Origin: JBEKVE01 sp049514335
Lineage (GTDB): Bacteria; Actinomycetota; Acidimicrobiia; Acidimicrobiales; UBA8190
Assembly (NCBI GenBank): GCA_049514335.1
Contig: JBEKVE010000002.1
Span: 1-53,461 of the forward strand
DNA: 53,461 nucleotides
Direction of reading: 5' to 3'
A model generated the notes under the pieces. That model had not been told where the DNA came from. It was given only the letters and a program-made list of their open reading frames with translations, and made no database searches. Numbering within the stretch: position 1 is the stretch's first letter; each line of letters starts with the position of its first letter. Made by a program: the position numbers and the translations under genes. Shown here one piece after another: positions 35,750 to 43,820 of the stretch.

Positions 35750-36490
35750 TCACGGCAGGGTCAGGACCTCGGGGCCGTCCTCGGTCACGGCGATGCTGTG
35801 CTCGAAGTGCGCCGACAGGGCGCCGTCGGCGGTCACGACGCTCCAGCCGTCCTCGAGGAGCCGGGTGCCGGGGCCGCCGGCGTTCACCATCGGCTCCACC
35901 GCGAACACCATCCCCGACTTGAGCATGGGGCCGCCCTGGCCGGGCCAGTAGTTGGGGACCTGGGGCTCCTCGTGCATCTGGGTGCCGATGGCGTGGCCCA
36001 CGTACTCGCGCACCACCGAGAACCCCGCCCCCTCGGCCACGGCCTGCACGGCCCGGCCCACCTCGTTCAGGCGGGTGCCCGACCGGAGCTGGTCGATCCC
36101 GCTCCACAGGCTCCGCTCGGTGATCTCGAGGAGGCGGGAGGCCTCGGCCGACACCTCCCCCACCCCCATGGTGAAGGCGGCGTCGCCGTGGTACCCCTCG
36201 ACGATGGCGCCGCAGTCGATGGAGATGATGTCGCCCTCCTCGAGGACGTAGTCGCCGGGGATGCCGTGGACGATCATGTCGTTGGGCGAGGTGCAGATCA
36301 CGGCCGGGAAGCCCCGGTAGTGCAGGAAGTTGGACTTGGCCCCGCGCCGGTCGAGCACGTCGCGAGCCACGGCGTCGAGCTCGGCCGTGGTGACCCCGGG
36401 ACGGACGGCCGCCCGGGTGGCGGCGTGCATCTCCGCCACCACGCGTCCGGCGCGGCGCATCTTGGCGATCTCCTCGACGCTGCGCCTCAT
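35750..36490 (-). CDS. map: Methionine aminopeptidase, type I
   Basis: Removes the initiator Met. It has 246 residues. HYRGFPAVICTSPNDMIVHGIP includes the conserved substrate-binding His; metal ligands are in SIDCGAIVEGYHGDAA, GHAIGTQMHEEP, FAVEPMV and the C-terminal FEHSIAVTEDGPEVLT. The ATG overlaps the adk stop by 4 nt (ATGA). Confidence 0.97.
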   Translation of the reverse strand: MRRSVEEIAKMRRAGRVVAEMHAATRAAVRPGVTTAELDAVARDVLDRRGAKSNFLHYRGFPAVICTSPNDMIVHGIPGDYVLEEGDIISIDCGAIVEGYHGDAAFTMGVGEVSAEASRLLEITERSLWSGIDQLRSGTRLNEVGRAVQAVAEGAGFSVVREYVGHAIGTQMHEEPQVPNYWPGQGGPMLKSGMVFAVEPMVNAGGPGTRLLEDGWSVVTADGALSAHFEHSIAVTEDGPEVLTLP

Positions 36491-37161
36491 CCGCGCCGTC
36501 CCTGGCCCCGGCGGTCCTCGATGGCCCGGATGACCCGGCGCAGCACCACGTCGGGCGAGCCCGTGCCCGACACCTTGGCCAGCTGGTTCCGTGACTCGTA
36601 CCAGTCGATGAGCGGGGTGGTCTGGCGCTCGTAGAGGTCGAGGCGCATGCGGATGGCGTCCTCGGTGTCGTCCTGGCGCTGGATGACCTCGCCACCGCAG
36701 ATGTCACAGGTCCAGTTGACCTTGGGCGGCGTGGCCACCGAGTAGTTGGTCCCGCAGTCGGTGCACACCCGGCGGCTCGCCAGCCGGCGGAGCACCTGGG
36801 CCGTGGGCACCTCGATGTCCACCACCATGTCGAGCACCCCCGGCAGGAGCACGGTGGCGAGCGTCTCGGCCTGGTGGGTGGTGCGGGGACAGCCGTCGAG
36901 GATGAAGCCGCGGGCCCGGGCGTCGGGCTCCGACAGGCGGTCGGCGACCATCTCCATGATGATGTCGTCGCCCAGGAGCTCGCCTCTGTCCATGGTCTCT
37001 TTGACCTTGACCCCGAGCGCCGAGCCCGTCTTCACCGCCGCCCGCAGCATGTCGCCTGTGGAGATGTGCGGCACGACATAGTGGTGCGACAGGCGCACGC
37101 ACTGGGTTCCCTTGCCTGCCCCCTGCTTACCGAGGACCACGAGCCTGACGCCGGGTACCAC
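36487..37161 (-). CDS. adk: Adenylate kinase, zinc-LID type
   Basis: Interconverts AMP, ADP and ATP. It has 224 residues from the GTG at 37161. The P-loop reads GKQGAGKGTQ (usually GPPGAGKGTQ), and the AMP-site motif reads LDGCPRT where most have LDGFPRT. The long LID carries CTDC and CDIC, a four-cysteine zinc site. It sits 4 nt after the secY stop in the conserved secY-adk-map order. Confidence 0.96.
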   Translation of the reverse strand: MVPGVRLVVLGKQGAGKGTQCVRLSHHYVVPHISTGDMLRAAVKTGSALGVKVKETMDRGELLGDDIIMEMVADRLSEPDARARGFILDGCPRTTHQAETLATVLLPGVLDMVVDIEVPTAQVLRRLASRRVCTDCGTNYSVATPPKVNWTCDICGGEVIQRQDDTEDAIRMRLDLYERQTTPLIDWYESRNQLAKVSGTGSPDVVLRRVIRAIEDRRGQGRRG

Positions 37162-37165
37162 CGTC

Positions 37166-38455
37166 TTACTTCAGGAAACCCTCGTAGTTCCGCATCATGA
37201 GCTGGCTGTCGATCTGCCGCATCGTCTCGAGCGAGACGCCGACGGCGATGAGCAGCGTGGTCCCGTAGAACGGGTAGCCCTGGATGTTCCACAGGGCCAT
37301 GAGCAGCGATGGCAGCACGGCCACCAGTGCCAGGTACAGACCCCCGGGAACGGTGATGCGGTTCAGGATGCGCGCCAGGTATCGCTCCGTGGGTGGCCCG
37401 GGCCGGATGCCCGGGATGTACCCGCCCTGTTTGCGGATGATGTCCGCCTGCTGGTGCGGGTCGAAGGCGACGTAGACGTAGAAGAAGGTGAAGGCGAAGA
37501 TGAGCAGGCCGTACAGGCCCACGTAGAGAAGGCTCGTGGGCGTGATGTGGTTGTTCACGAAGGTCCGCAGGGGCGTCCACGGGATGATGTTCGCCAGCAG
37601 GACCGGGATGTAGAGCAGCGAGTTGGCGAAGATGATGGGGATCACCCCGGACTGGTTCACCTTGAGCGGGATGTAGGTCGACGACCCCCCGTACATGCGG
37701 CGCCCCACCACCCGTTTGGCGAAGGTGACCGGGATGCGGCGCTGGCCCTGCTCCATGAACACCACCACCACCAGCAGGACCAGCGTCAGCGCCACGATGG
37801 TGCCGAACTTGAGCGACCCGCCCTGGGTGAGCACGGCGGACCCTCCGGCGGGGATGCCGGCCGTGACGTTGGCGAAGATCAGGATGGACATGCCGTTGCC
37901 GATGCCGCGCTGGGTGATGTTCTCCCCCAGCCACATGACGAAGGCGGTGCCCGCCGTGAGCGTCATGCAGATGAACCCGGCCCGCCACAGATTGAAGTTG
38001 GGGATCAGGTCGATGTTGGAGTTGCCGAGCAGCCCACCGCCGCCGTTGTGGAAGACGTAGACGAGGCCGGCGGACTGGAGCAGGGCCAGGCCCACGGTGA
38101 GGTAACGGGTGGTCTGGGTGAGTTTCTTCTGCCCCACCGCACCCTGGTCGCGCCACTCCTCGAGCTTGGGGATCACCGTCGACAGCAGCTGGATGATGAT
38201 CGAGCTGGTGATGTAGGGCATGATCCCCAGCCCGAACACCGCCATGCGCAGCAGGCCGCCGCCGGAGAACAGGTTGAGGAACCCGAGGATGCCGTTCTTC
38301 TTCGCCGTCGCCTCGAGGGCCTGCACCTGCTTGATCGAGATGAAGGGGCAGATGACGTTCGCCCCGAGCTGGTAGATCCCGATGACGAGCAGGGTGAACA
38401 AAACCTTGTTGCGAAGGTCGGGGACCTTGAAGATGTTCTTCAAGCTCGAGAGCAA
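37166..38455 (-). CDS. secY: Preprotein translocase subunit SecY
   Basis: Channel of the Sec translocon in the cytoplasmic membrane. It has 429 residues and ten membrane segments. It begins MLSSLKNIFKVPDLRNKVLFTL and includes GIMPYITSSIIIQLL (plug region) and the cytoplasmic loops FGQRR-like VFMEQGQRRIPV and the IRKQGGYIPGIRPG loop. Cotranscribed with the L15 gene upstream and adk downstream. Confidence 0.98.
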   Translation of the reverse strand: MLSSLKNIFKVPDLRNKVLFTLLVIGIYQLGANVICPFISIKQVQALEATAKKNGILGFLNLFSGGGLLRMAVFGLGIMPYITSSIIIQLLSTVIPKLEEWRDQGAVGQKKLTQTTRYLTVGLALLQSAGLVYVFHNGGGGLLGNSNIDLIPNFNLWRAGFICMTLTAGTAFVMWLGENITQRGIGNGMSILIFANVTAGIPAGGSAVLTQGGSLKFGTIVALTLVLLVVVVFMEQGQRRIPVTFAKRVVGRRMYGGSSTYIPLKVNQSGVIPIIFANSLLYIPVLLANIIPWTPLRTFVNNHITPTSLLYVGLYGLLIFAFTFFYVYVAFDPHQQADIIRKQGGYIPGIRPGPPTERYLARILNRITVPGGLYLALVAVLPSLLMALWNIQGYPFYGTTLLIAVGVSLETMRQIDSQLMMRNYEGFLK

Positions 38456-38497
38456 CGCCGTTCTCCTCGCTGCGCGCCGGGGCCCGGGGGTACGAGG

Positions 38498-38986
38498 CTA
38501 CCGGTTGGTGAGCGCGTTGCCCCGTGCAGGGGGACGCCCGTGGCCGAAGGGCATGGGCACGATGTCGACGCTGCCTCCGGCGGCCTCGATGGCGGCGCGG
38601 GCCGAGGCCGACACGGCGTGGACCTGGACGCGCACGGCGCGGTGCAGCTCGCCCCGGCCGAGCACCTTGACCAGGGCTCCCTTGCGGACGCGGCCGGCCG
38701 CGTGCAGCGTGGCCGGAGTGGCCTCGTCCACCGTCAGGGCGTCGAGCGTGTCGAGGTTCACCACGGCGTAGGACACCCGGAACGGGTTGTGGAAACCCTT
38801 CAACTTGGGCACCCGCTGGGCCAGGGGGAGCTGGCCGCCCTCGAACCCGGGCTTCACCGTGTCGCGGGCGCCGGTGCCTTTGGTACCCCGGCCGGCGGTC
38901 TTGCCGCCCTTGCCTCCGATGCCGCGGCCCACGCGCATCTTGGGGCGGTTCGAACCCGGTGCCGGGCGCAGGTCGTGCAGCTTCAT
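38498..38986 (-). CDS. rplO: Ribosomal protein L15 (uL15)
   Basis: Large-subunit assembly protein, 162 residues. It begins MKLHDLRPAPGSNRPKMRVG, with GIGGKGGKTAGRGTKG and FEGGQLPLAQRVPKLKGF. The ATG overlaps the rpmD stop by 4 nt. Confidence 0.98.
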   Translation of the reverse strand: MKLHDLRPAPGSNRPKMRVGRGIGGKGGKTAGRGTKGTGARDTVKPGFEGGQLPLAQRVPKLKGFHNPFRVSYAVVNLDTLDALTVDEATPATLHAAGRVRKGALVKVLGRGELHRAVRVQVHAVSASARAAIEAAGGSVDIVPMPFGHGRPPARGNALTNR

Positions 38987-39321
38987 GACGTCTCCTTGGC
39001 GGTGGTGCCGTCGGCGGCGGTTCCCCGGCCCTCGGACGCCCGCCGGGCCCGGCGCGAGGCGTCGGTGCGCCCCCGCTGCTCGGCGGCCTCGGCCTCGTCG
39101 GCGGGCTCCACCGTCACCAGGTGGGGCACGCGGGCCACCATGCCCCGGACGTCGGGGCGGTCGGGCAGGATGCGGCTGCGCCCCACCCCGCGCAGGCCGA
39201 GCGCCCGCAGCGTGCCGCGGTGCTTGGGCTTGGTGGAGATGCCCGAGCGGACCTGGGTGACGCGCAGGTGCCCGGTCGTCGTGCCGTCCCCGGCCGCGTC
39301 AGCGGCGCGCGCCGCGGTCAT
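38983..39321 (-). CDS. rpmD: Ribosomal protein L30 (uL30) with extra N- and C-terminal tails
   Basis: The L30 core is at about 18-72 (LRVTQVRSGISTKPKHRGTLRALGL, here in part, and MVARVPHLVTV). Usual bacterial L30 is about 60 residues; this one is 112, with a 17-residue N-terminal Ala/Gly/Thr-rich extension and a 40-residue charged C-terminal tail. Starts and ends with ATGA overlaps (rpsE upstream, rplO downstream). Confidence 0.93.
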   Translation of the reverse strand: MTAARAADAAGDGTTTGHLRVTQVRSGISTKPKHRGTLRALGLRGVGRSRILPDRPDVRGMVARVPHLVTVEPADEAEAAEQRGRTDASRRARRASEGRGTAADGTTAKETS

Positions 39322-39869
39322 GTCTGGACCTCCTGGAACAGGTCGCCGGCCCGCTGGCGCTCCCGGTAGGCGCGCAGGACGCCCCGGGGGACGACCTGGT
39401 CCACGGGCTTGCCCCGGAGGCGGGCCACGTCCTCGGGCCGCTTGAGCGACTTCAGGCCGGAGATGGTGGCATGCGCCACGTTGATGCCGTTGGACGAGCC
39501 CAACGACTTGCACAGGATGTCGTGGATGCCGGCCATCTCGAGGATGGCGCGTGCTGCTCCCCCGGCGATGACGCCGGTGCCGGGGGACGCCGGCTTCAGC
39601 ATGACGCGCCCCGCGCCGGCCACGCCCATCACCGGGTGGGTGATGGTCGAGCCCGCCAGGGGGACGTCGAACATGTTCTTGCGGGCCTCTTCGATCCCCT
39701 TCTGCACGGCCAGGCCGGCCTCCTTGGCCTTGCCGTAGCCGAGACCCACCCGGCCGTTGCCGTCGCCCACCACCATGAGGGCGGTGAACGAGAACCGGCG
39801 CCCGCCCTGGACCACCTTGGCCACCCGGTTCACCCGGATGGTGCGCTCCTCGAACTGTCCGTCGAGCAT
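39318..39869 (-). CDS. rpsE: Ribosomal protein S5 (uS5)
   Basis: Decoding-fidelity protein at the mRNA entry. It has 183 residues; RVNRVAKVVQGGRRFSF and VVGDGNGRVGLGYGKAKE are the S5 signature, and GTGVIAGGAARAILEMAGI lies in the C-terminal domain. The ATG shares one base with the rplR stop. Confidence 0.98.
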   Translation of the reverse strand: MLDGQFEERTIRVNRVAKVVQGGRRFSFTALMVVGDGNGRVGLGYGKAKEAGLAVQKGIEEARKNMFDVPLAGSTITHPVMGVAGAGRVMLKPASPGTGVIAGGAARAILEMAGIHDILCKSLGSSNGINVAHATISGLKSLKRPEDVARLRGKPVDQVVPRGVLRAYRERQRAGDLFQEVQT

Positions 39870-40237
39870 CAGAACTCCAGTCCTCCCTTTCGGGCCGCGT
39901 CAGCCAGCGCCGCGACCCTGCCGTGGTAGCGGTTGCCACCACGGTCGAACACAACCCGGCTCACGCCGGCGGCGGTGGCGCGCTGCGCCACCAGGCTGCC
40001 CACGGCCGCGGCGGCGGTGACGTTCCCGCCCCCGCCTGCGGCGCGCAGCGCAGGCTCCACCGTGCTGGCCGCGGCCAGCGTGTGCCCGGCGTGGTCGTCG
40101 ATGACCTGCGCGGAGATGTGCCGGCCCGACCGGAACACGGCCAGACGGGGCCGCTGCGGGGTACCGGAGATGGTCTTGCGCACCCGGGCGTGACGCCGGA
40201 TCCGCAGTCTGCGCTTGCGTGCCGCTGCTGTCGCCAT
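39869..40237 (-). CDS. rplR: Ribosomal protein L18 (uL18)
   Basis: 5S rRNA-binding protein, 122 residues from the ATG at 40237. RHARVRKTISGTPQRPRLAVFRS, HISAQVIDD and VVFDRGGNRYHGRVAALADAAR are conserved (quoted in part). It lies 2 nt after the rplF stop. Confidence 0.97.
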   Translation of the reverse strand: MATAAARKRRLRIRRHARVRKTISGTPQRPRLAVFRSGRHISAQVIDDHAGHTLAAASTVEPALRAAGGGGNVTAAAAVGSLVAQRATAAGVSRVVFDRGGNRYHGRVAALADAARKGGLEF

Positions 40238-40239
40238 CG

Positions 40240-40779
40240 TTACTTGGCCGCCTTGCCGGCCTTGCGGATGACACGCTCGCCGGCGTATCGGATGCCCTTG
40301 CCCTTGTAGGGCTCGGGCTTCCGGAGCTTGCGGATGTCGGCGGCCACCTGGCCCACCTTCTCCTTGTCGATGCCCCGCACCACGATGCGGGTGGGTACGG
40401 GGACCTCGAAGGTGACGCCGTCGGGAGCCTCGACCGACACGGGGTGCGAGTAGCCCAGGGCGAGCTCGAGCGAGGCGGGACCCCGGGCGGTGGCCCGGTA
40501 GCCGACGCCCACGATCTCGAGCTCCTTGCTGAACCCGTCGGTGACCCCGGTCACCATGTTGGCCACGAGCGAGCGCGTGAGGCCGTGCAGCGCCCGGTTC
40601 TGGCGCTGGTCGTCGGGCCGCTCCACCACGAGGTTCGTGTCGTCCTGGCGCACCGTGATGGCACCGGGCAGTGGGCGCGACAGGCTTCCCTGGGGCCCGG
40701 CCACCGTGACCACGCGGTCGTCGAGGGTCACCGTTACCCCACCGGGGACGGCGATCGGGGCTCGGCCCACGCGCGACAT
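40240..40779 (-). CDS. rplF: Ribosomal protein L6 (uL6)
   Basis: Located at the factor-binding side of the large subunit. It has 179 residues from the ATG at 40779 (MSRVGRAPIAVPGGV), preferred over a GTG six bases earlier because AGGGGG sits 7 nt upstream. EIVGVGYRA and the C-terminal PEPYKGKGIRYAGE are diagnostic. Confidence 0.98.
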   Translation of the reverse strand: MSRVGRAPIAVPGGVTVTLDDRVVTVAGPQGSLSRPLPGAITVRQDDTNLVVERPDDQRQNRALHGLTRSLVANMVTGVTDGFSKELEIVGVGYRATARGPASLELALGYSHPVSVEAPDGVTFEVPVPTRIVVRGIDKEKVGQVAADIRKLRKPEPYKGKGIRYAGERVIRKAGKAAK

Positions 40780-40809
40780 CAGCACACCCCCTTCGACACG
40801 GAGCGGTCC

Positions 40810-41214
40810 TCACCACACATAGCAGAGGACCTCCCCGCCCATGCGTCGCTGACGCGCTTCGCGGTCGGTCATGAGGCCTTGGCTCGTGGACACCACGGCC
40901 ACCCCCATGCCCCCCAGCACGCGCGGCATGCGGTCGGCCCGCGCGTAGATGCGCAAACCGGGCCGCGACACGCGCTTGAGGCCGGCGATGGTGCGCGACC
41001 GGTCCGACGCGTACTTGAGCTGGATCTCGAGCACGCTGCCCGGGCCGGCGGTGGCGGGGGCGATGCCGAAGCCGGCGATGTACCCCTCGCGCTCGAGGAT
41101 CACGGCCAGGGACTCCTTCAGCTTCGAGCTCGGCATCTTGCAGCTGTCGTGCATCGCCGTGTTGGCGTTGCGGATGCGGGTGAGCATGTCCGCGATGGGG
41201 TCGGTCATCGTCAT
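40810..41214 (-). CDS. rpsH: Ribosomal protein S8 (uS8)
   Basis: Central-domain 16S binder and in E. coli the spc operon repressor. It has 134 residues. MTDPIADMLTRIRNA, SRPGLRIYA and VVSTSQGLMTDREAR are diagnostic. Two in-frame ATGs, 41214 and 41208, are possible starts. Upstream residues of the longer frame belong to the rpsZ region and were rejected. Confidence 0.97.
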   Translation of the reverse strand: MTMTDPIADMLTRIRNANTAMHDSCKMPSSKLKESLAVILEREGYIAGFGIAPATAGPGSVLEIQLKYASDRSRTIAGLKRVSRPGLRIYARADRMPRVLGGMGVAVVSTSQGLMTDREARQRRMGGEVLCYVW

Positions 41215-41230
41215 GAGCGCGTTCCCCCCC

Positions 41231-41416
41231 TCACCAGCTGGCCTTGGTGACGCCGGGGATCTCCCCGGCGTGGACCATGACACGCAGGCAGATGCGGCAC
41301 AGGCCGAACTTGCGCAGCACCGCACGCGGGCGGCCGCACCGACGGCACCTCGTGTACGCCCTGACCTTGAACTTGGGCGTCCGCTGCTGCTTCTCGATCA
41401 ATGCCTTCTTCGCCAT
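41231..41416 (-). CDS. rpsZ: Ribosomal protein S14 type Z (uS14), zinc-binding
   Basis: Short four-cysteine S14 of 61 residues: Cys24, Cys27, Cys40 and Cys43 (CRRC and CRIC). It begins MAKKALIEKQQR and ends GEIPGVTKASW. It lies 4 nt after the rplE stop. Confidence 0.97.
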   Translation of the reverse strand: MAKKALIEKQQRTPKFKVRAYTRCRRCGRPRAVLRKFGLCRICLRVMVHAGEIPGVTKASW

Positions 41417-41420
41417 GGTG

Positions 41421-41993
41421 CTAGACGTTCTCCTGCCTGAATGGGAACCCGAATGCGACCAGGAAGGCACGGCCTTCCGTGTCGTTGCGGGCGGTGGTGC
41501 CGATGGTGATGTCCATGCCCCGCGTCGTGTCCACGCGGTCGTAGTCGATCTCGGGGAAGATGAGTTGCTCGGTCACGCCGAAGGTGTAGTTGCCCCGGCC
41601 GTCGAACGAGGTGGCCGGCAGGCCCCGGAAGTCACGGATGCGGGGGATGGCGAGGGCGATGAGCCGGTCGAGGAACTCCCACGCCCGGTCGCCGCGCAGT
41701 GTCACCTTGGCCCCGATGGCCATTCCCTCGCGGAGCTTGAAGGCGGCGATGGATTGGCGGGCCCTCGTCACCACCGGCTTCTGCCCGGCGATCACCTCGA
41801 GGTCGCGCACCGCCCCCTCGATGAGCGAGGGCTGCTGCGTCGCCTTGCCCACGCCCATGTTGATGACGATCTTGTCGAGGCGGGGGACCTCCATGATGTT
41901 GGCGAGGCCGAGCTCCTGCTGCAGCTGGGCGCGCAGTTCCGTGTCGTAGCGCTGCTTGAGGCGGGGACGGACGGGCGTGGCGGCGACGGTCAC
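41421..41993 (-). CDS. rplE: Ribosomal protein L5 (uL5)
   Basis: 5S rRNA-binding protein contacting P-site tRNA. It has 190 residues from the GTG at 41993 (GTGA overlap with rplX). VPRLDKIVINMGVG, FKLREGMAIGAKVTLRG and the C-terminal GMDITIGTTARNDTEGRAFL are diagnostic. Confidence 0.98.
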   Translation of the reverse strand: MTVAATPVRPRLKQRYDTELRAQLQQELGLANIMEVPRLDKIVINMGVGKATQQPSLIEGAVRDLEVIAGQKPVVTRARQSIAAFKLREGMAIGAKVTLRGDRAWEFLDRLIALAIPRIRDFRGLPATSFDGRGNYTFGVTEQLIFPEIDYDRVDTTRGMDITIGTTARNDTEGRAFLVAFGFPFRQENV

Positions 41994-42298
41994 GACAGCT
42001 CCGTCCCGCATTTCCGGCATACCCGCACCTTGCGGCCGGCGTCGTCGACAGTGATGCCGATCCGGCTCGGACCGCACGAGGAGCACACGATGGCGACAGC
42101 CGACACCGGCAGCGGCATGTCCTTGTCGATGATGCCGCCCTGCATGGTGGCGCCGCGCGGCTTGGTGTGGCGCTTGGCCATGTTGGCGCCGTCGACGATG
42201 ACCTTGCCCTGGGCGGGCAGCGCCACCATGACCTGGCCGCGCTTGCCCCGGTGCTTTCCCGACAGCACCTGCACCGTGTCACCTTTGCGAATCCGCAT
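41990..42298 (-). CDS. rplX: Ribosomal protein L24 (uL24)
   Basis: Assembly initiator at the tunnel exit. It has 102 residues. MRIRKGDTVQVLSGKHRGKRG is the KOW core, and a C-terminal CSSC...CRKC pair resembles a zinc ribbon. The ATG shares one base with the rplN stop. Confidence 0.97.
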   Translation of the reverse strand: MRIRKGDTVQVLSGKHRGKRGQVMVALPAQGKVIVDGANMAKRHTKPRGATMQGGIIDKDMPLPVSAVAIVCSSCGPSRIGITVDDAGRKVRVCRKCGTELS

Positions 42299-42666
42299 CA
42301 CAACACCTCCGGGGCGAGAGAGACGATCCGCATGAACCGCTTGTCGCGCAGCTCGCGGCCCACGGGCCCGAAGATGCGGGTCCCCCTGGGCTGCTGCTGC
42401 TCGTTGATGAGGACAGCGGCGTTCTCGTCGAACCTGATGTAGCTGCCGTCGGGGCGCCGGGTCTCCTTCGCCGTGCGCACGACCACGCACCGCACGACCT
42501 CACCTTTCTTGACAGCGGCGCCGGGGATGGCGTCCTTGACCGTGGCCACGAAGATGTCCCCGATCCCCGCGTAGCGGCGACGGGACCCTCCGAGGACCTT
42601 GATGCACAGGACCTCCCGGGCGCCCGAGTTGTCGGCCACCTTGAGCCGTGATTCCTGCTGGATCAC
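42298..42666 (-). CDS. rplN: Ribosomal protein L14 (uL14)
   Basis: Subunit-interface protein. It has 122 residues from the GTG at 42666 (GTGA overlap with rpsQ). VIQQESRLKVADNSGAREV, GDIFVATVKDAIPG and RGTRIFGPVGRELR are diagnostic. Confidence 0.98.
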   Translation of the reverse strand: MIQQESRLKVADNSGAREVLCIKVLGGSRRRYAGIGDIFVATVKDAIPGAAVKKGEVVRCVVVRTAKETRRPDGSYIRFDENAAVLINEQQQPRGTRIFGPVGRELRDKRFMRIVSLAPEVL

Positions 42667-42944
42667 CGGGCCCGCTCCAGGACCTCGGTGACACGCCACC
42701 GCTTGAGCTTGGAGAGCGGCCGCGACTCCATGACCCTGACCCGGTCGCCGATCTTGGCGTCGTGGCCCTCGTCGTGGGCGTAGAGCTTGCGGGTGCGCTG
42801 GACCGTCTTGCCGTAGCGGGCGTGGCGGACGCGCTCCACCACGGCCACGATGACGGTGGCCTGCATCTTGTCGGACACCACCAGACCCTCGCGGGTCTTG
42901 CGGGTGTTGCGCGCCTCGGGCGCGGAGGGCTCTTGCCCCGTCAT
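42663..42944 (-). CDS. rpsQ: Ribosomal protein S17 (uS17)
   Basis: 16S 5'-domain binder. It has 93 residues with a short N-terminal extension before RKTREGLVVSDKMQATVIV; RTRKLYAHDEG and MESRPLSKLKRW are conserved. The ATG overlaps the rpmC stop (ATGA). Confidence 0.97.
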   Translation of the reverse strand: MTGQEPSAPEARNTRKTREGLVVSDKMQATVIVAVVERVRHARYGKTVQRTRKLYAHDEGHDAKIGDRVRVMESRPLSKLKRWRVTEVLERAR

Positions 42945-43378
42945 GCCTCGTCCTCCTCGTCCTCGTCCGCCTCGTCGTCGGGCCCGGCCGCGACGTCGTC
43001 GGTGTCGAGCACTGCCTCGACGTCGACCTCGTCGTCCACGGCGGACCCGTCACCGGCCTCCGCCTCCTCGGCGGCCCGGCGGCGGCGAGCCCGGGGGGCA
43101 GGGGTCTCGAGCTCGTCCTCGATGTCCTCGACAGGGCGGCGGCGGCGGGTCGACTCGACCGGGCCGGCGAAGCGGCCCTCGGCCAATGCGATCTCGCGGT
43201 CGCGCAGGATCGTCAGCACCCGGGCCACGTCCTTGCGCACCGTCGACAGGCGCGTGATGTTGTCCAGCTGGCCGGTGGCGAGCTGGAAGCGAAGGTTGAG
43301 CAGCTCGCGCCGGTACTCGCCGAGGCGGCCCTCGAGCTCATCGTCGTCGAGCTCACGCAGATCGGATCCGGTGGGCAT
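42941..43378 (-). CDS. rpmC: Ribosomal protein L29 (uL29) with long acidic C-terminal tail
   Basis: The L29 core (about 1-68: LRELDDDELEGRLGEYRREL, LLNLRFQLATGQLDN and IARVLTI-like VARVLTILRDREIA) is followed by about 75 extra residues: a basic linker (RRRR at 79-81 and 97-101) and a strongly acidic end rich in Asp and Glu. Usual L29 is 60-75 residues. L29 sits beside the nascent-chain tunnel exit. Confidence 0.93.
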   Translation of the reverse strand: MPTGSDLRELDDDELEGRLGEYRRELLNLRFQLATGQLDNITRLSTVRKDVARVLTILRDREIALAEGRFAGPVESTRRRRPVEDIEDELETPAPRARRRRAAEEAEAGDGSAVDDEVDVEAVLDTDDVAAGPDDEADEDEEDEA

Positions 43379-43382
43379 GTCG

Positions 43383-43820
43383 CTACACCTCCACCTCGGG
43401 CGCCCCGTGGGTGCCCGGACGGACGAGGAAACGTGCCTTGAAGGGGAGCTTCTGGATGGCGCGCTCCATGGCCTCGCGCGCCAGGTCGGGCTCGACCCCG
43501 GCCAGCTCGAACAGGACGCGCCCGGGGCGCACCACCGCCACCCAGTGCTCAGGATTGCCCTTGCCCGACCCCATGCGGGTCTCGGCCGGCTTCTGCGTGA
43601 CCGGCTTGTCGGGGAAGACGCGGATCCACACCTTGCCGCCACGCTTCACATGGCGGGTCATGGCGATACGGGCGGCCTCGATCTGGCGCTGGGTCATCCA
43701 CCCCGGCTCGAGGGCCTGGATGCCGAAGTCGCCGAAGTTGATGGTCGTGCCACCCTTGGCCAGGCCGTCACGGCGGCCGCGGTGCTGCTTGCGGTGCTTG
43801 ACCTTGCGAGGCATCAACAT
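43383..43820 (-). CDS. rplP: Ribosomal protein L16 (uL16)
   Basis: Near the A-site tRNA elbow. It has 145 residues; MPRKVKHRKQHRGRRDG and RMGSGKGNPEHWVAVVRPG are diagnostic. Two ATGs (43820 and 43814) compete; the first shares one base with the rpsC stop. Confidence 0.98.
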   Translation of the reverse strand: MLMPRKVKHRKQHRGRRDGLAKGGTTINFGDFGIQALEPGWMTQRQIEAARIAMTRHVKRGGKVWIRVFPDKPVTQKPAETRMGSGKGNPEHWVAVVRPGRVLFELAGVEPDLAREAMERAIQKLPFKARFLVRPGTHGAPEVEV

